A DNA stretch of 64,000 bases. Origin: Lunularia cruciata (lineage: Eukaryota; Streptophyta; Marchantiopsida; Lunulariales; Lunulariaceae). The stretch lies in contig OX419756.1 of NCBI GenBank assembly GCA_948567375.1, positions 72,208,552-72,272,551 on the forward strand. The letters run 5' to 3'. How positions within the stretch are numbered: the stretch's first letter is position 1; each line of letters starts with the position of its first letter. Shown here piece after piece: positions 63,381 to 64,000 of this stretch. Under the pieces are notes generated by a model. It saw only the letters and a list, made by a program, of their open reading frames with translations, did not search any database and was not told the DNA's origin. The translations under genes were made by a program, and so were the position numbers.

Positions 63381-63940
63381 TACACCCTACCATTAGCACC
63401 TTGGATCCTAAGAATTTTCGGTTCTCAGTAGACCCAACTTGCTCTAGAGAACTAATTACAATTGGCACATTTCCGATGCCTAGTCCTCGGAGAAAGGGCA
63501 CCTCGCCAAGTAGTTCTGAAACTATGAAGTGTCCGTATCCCGGAGACAAAGCAGACTTTAGTGCAAGACTTGCGTTACGTGATTCAGTTCTTGGGTACGG
63601 CCTACACTTTAGACTAAACTATCTGAATGTGGGACAAATGATACGGAGGGATGAGCAGAAGGTCGACGGGAGAGATCTTTGGGGGAAGAAGTCCGATAAC
63701 AAATGCACAGAAACGGAAAGTCCATTCAAGAAGGGAATGCATTCTCCAAATCTCTTCAAGGGCGTCTTCGACTGTATCTCCAAGGAGAAAGCAATGCTCG
63801 TCAAGCGAGGAAAGAAGTACATAGATTGTAAAAGAAGGGAGTGGTCCAGACCCAGACTTGAAAGTATGTTCTGTACATGTTTTGAACAAACAATTAGACC
63901 TGTGGATGACAGTGACATTGACTTTATGACACGAAAATAA
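63275..63940 (+). CDS. Hypothetical 221-codon open frame
   Basis: This is the longest open frame of the right end. It is rich in Lys/Arg/Ser, with VLGYGLHFRLNYLNVGQM and KRGKKYIDCKRREWSRP. It overlaps the preceding candidate in another frame, so both cannot be read as drawn. No domain is recognised. It could be part of a gene that continues past the right edge. Confidence 0.25.
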   Translation: MAYVHSVRGHFPSKESCSEMPPLKGNCVRASTSGDVHPTISTLDPKNFRFSVDPTCSRELITIGTFPMPSPRRKGTSPSSSETMKCPYPGDKADFSARLALRDSVLGYGLHFRLNYLNVGQMIRRDEQKVDGRDLWGKKSDNKCTETESPFKKGMHSPNLFKGVFDCISKEKAMLVKRGKKYIDCKRREWSRPRLESMFCTCFEQTIRPVDDSDIDFMTRK

Positions 63941-64000
63941 GTTCGCATCGAGGCTTAAGCAGGGTGCCCAACGTCAATGAGAACGATGATTATGATTCAC

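Overview
The window looks like nuclear DNA of a land plant. The genes carry GT-AG introns. One gene is a KAC-type kinesin-14, a green-lineage chloroplast-movement protein. The repeats include Ty3/gypsy chromoviruses with a tRNA-iMet primer site, a LINE relative and a PIF/Harbinger remnant. The mix would suit a moss or another seed-free plant, but no species can be named from the sequence alone.

Layout. 1-13.7 kb (minus strand): a gene of about 30 exons resembling the long plant TARBP1/Trm3-like tRNA 2'-O-ribose methyltransferase, with the ARM/HEAT part in the window and the SpoU catalytic part beyond the left edge. 13.8-14.2 kb: its upstream region with a small cluster of direct and inverted repeats. 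14.4-41 kb: an AT-rich block of decayed repeats. It holds a LINE-like fragment with a recurring 3' tail, a ~690-bp foldback repeat, two 60-bp minisatellite arrays in inverted orientation, several related LTRs, one complete but dead chromovirus (29398-35953), a solo LTR with a perfect 5-bp target duplication, and a broken PIF/Harbinger transposase. 41-46.9 kb: sparse sequence with a degraded membrane-protein reading frame, a hairpin and a triplicated 120-bp unit. 46.9-47.9 kb (plus): a three-exon ARF-family GTPase with an altered switch II and a long C-terminal tail. 48-51.3 kb: intergenic with a palindrome. 51.3-51.9 kb (minus): two well-formed exons of an unrecognised protein. 52.2-55.9 kb (minus): an intronless KAC-type kinesin. 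56-64 kb: intergenic, with AT-rich sequence and weak unidentified reading frames near the right edge.

The three recognisable genes do not form a pathway. They concern tRNA modification, small-GTPase membrane traffic and actin-based organelle positioning. Exon borders come from reading splice signals and matching codon phase by eye. No alignment, transcript or database search was available.
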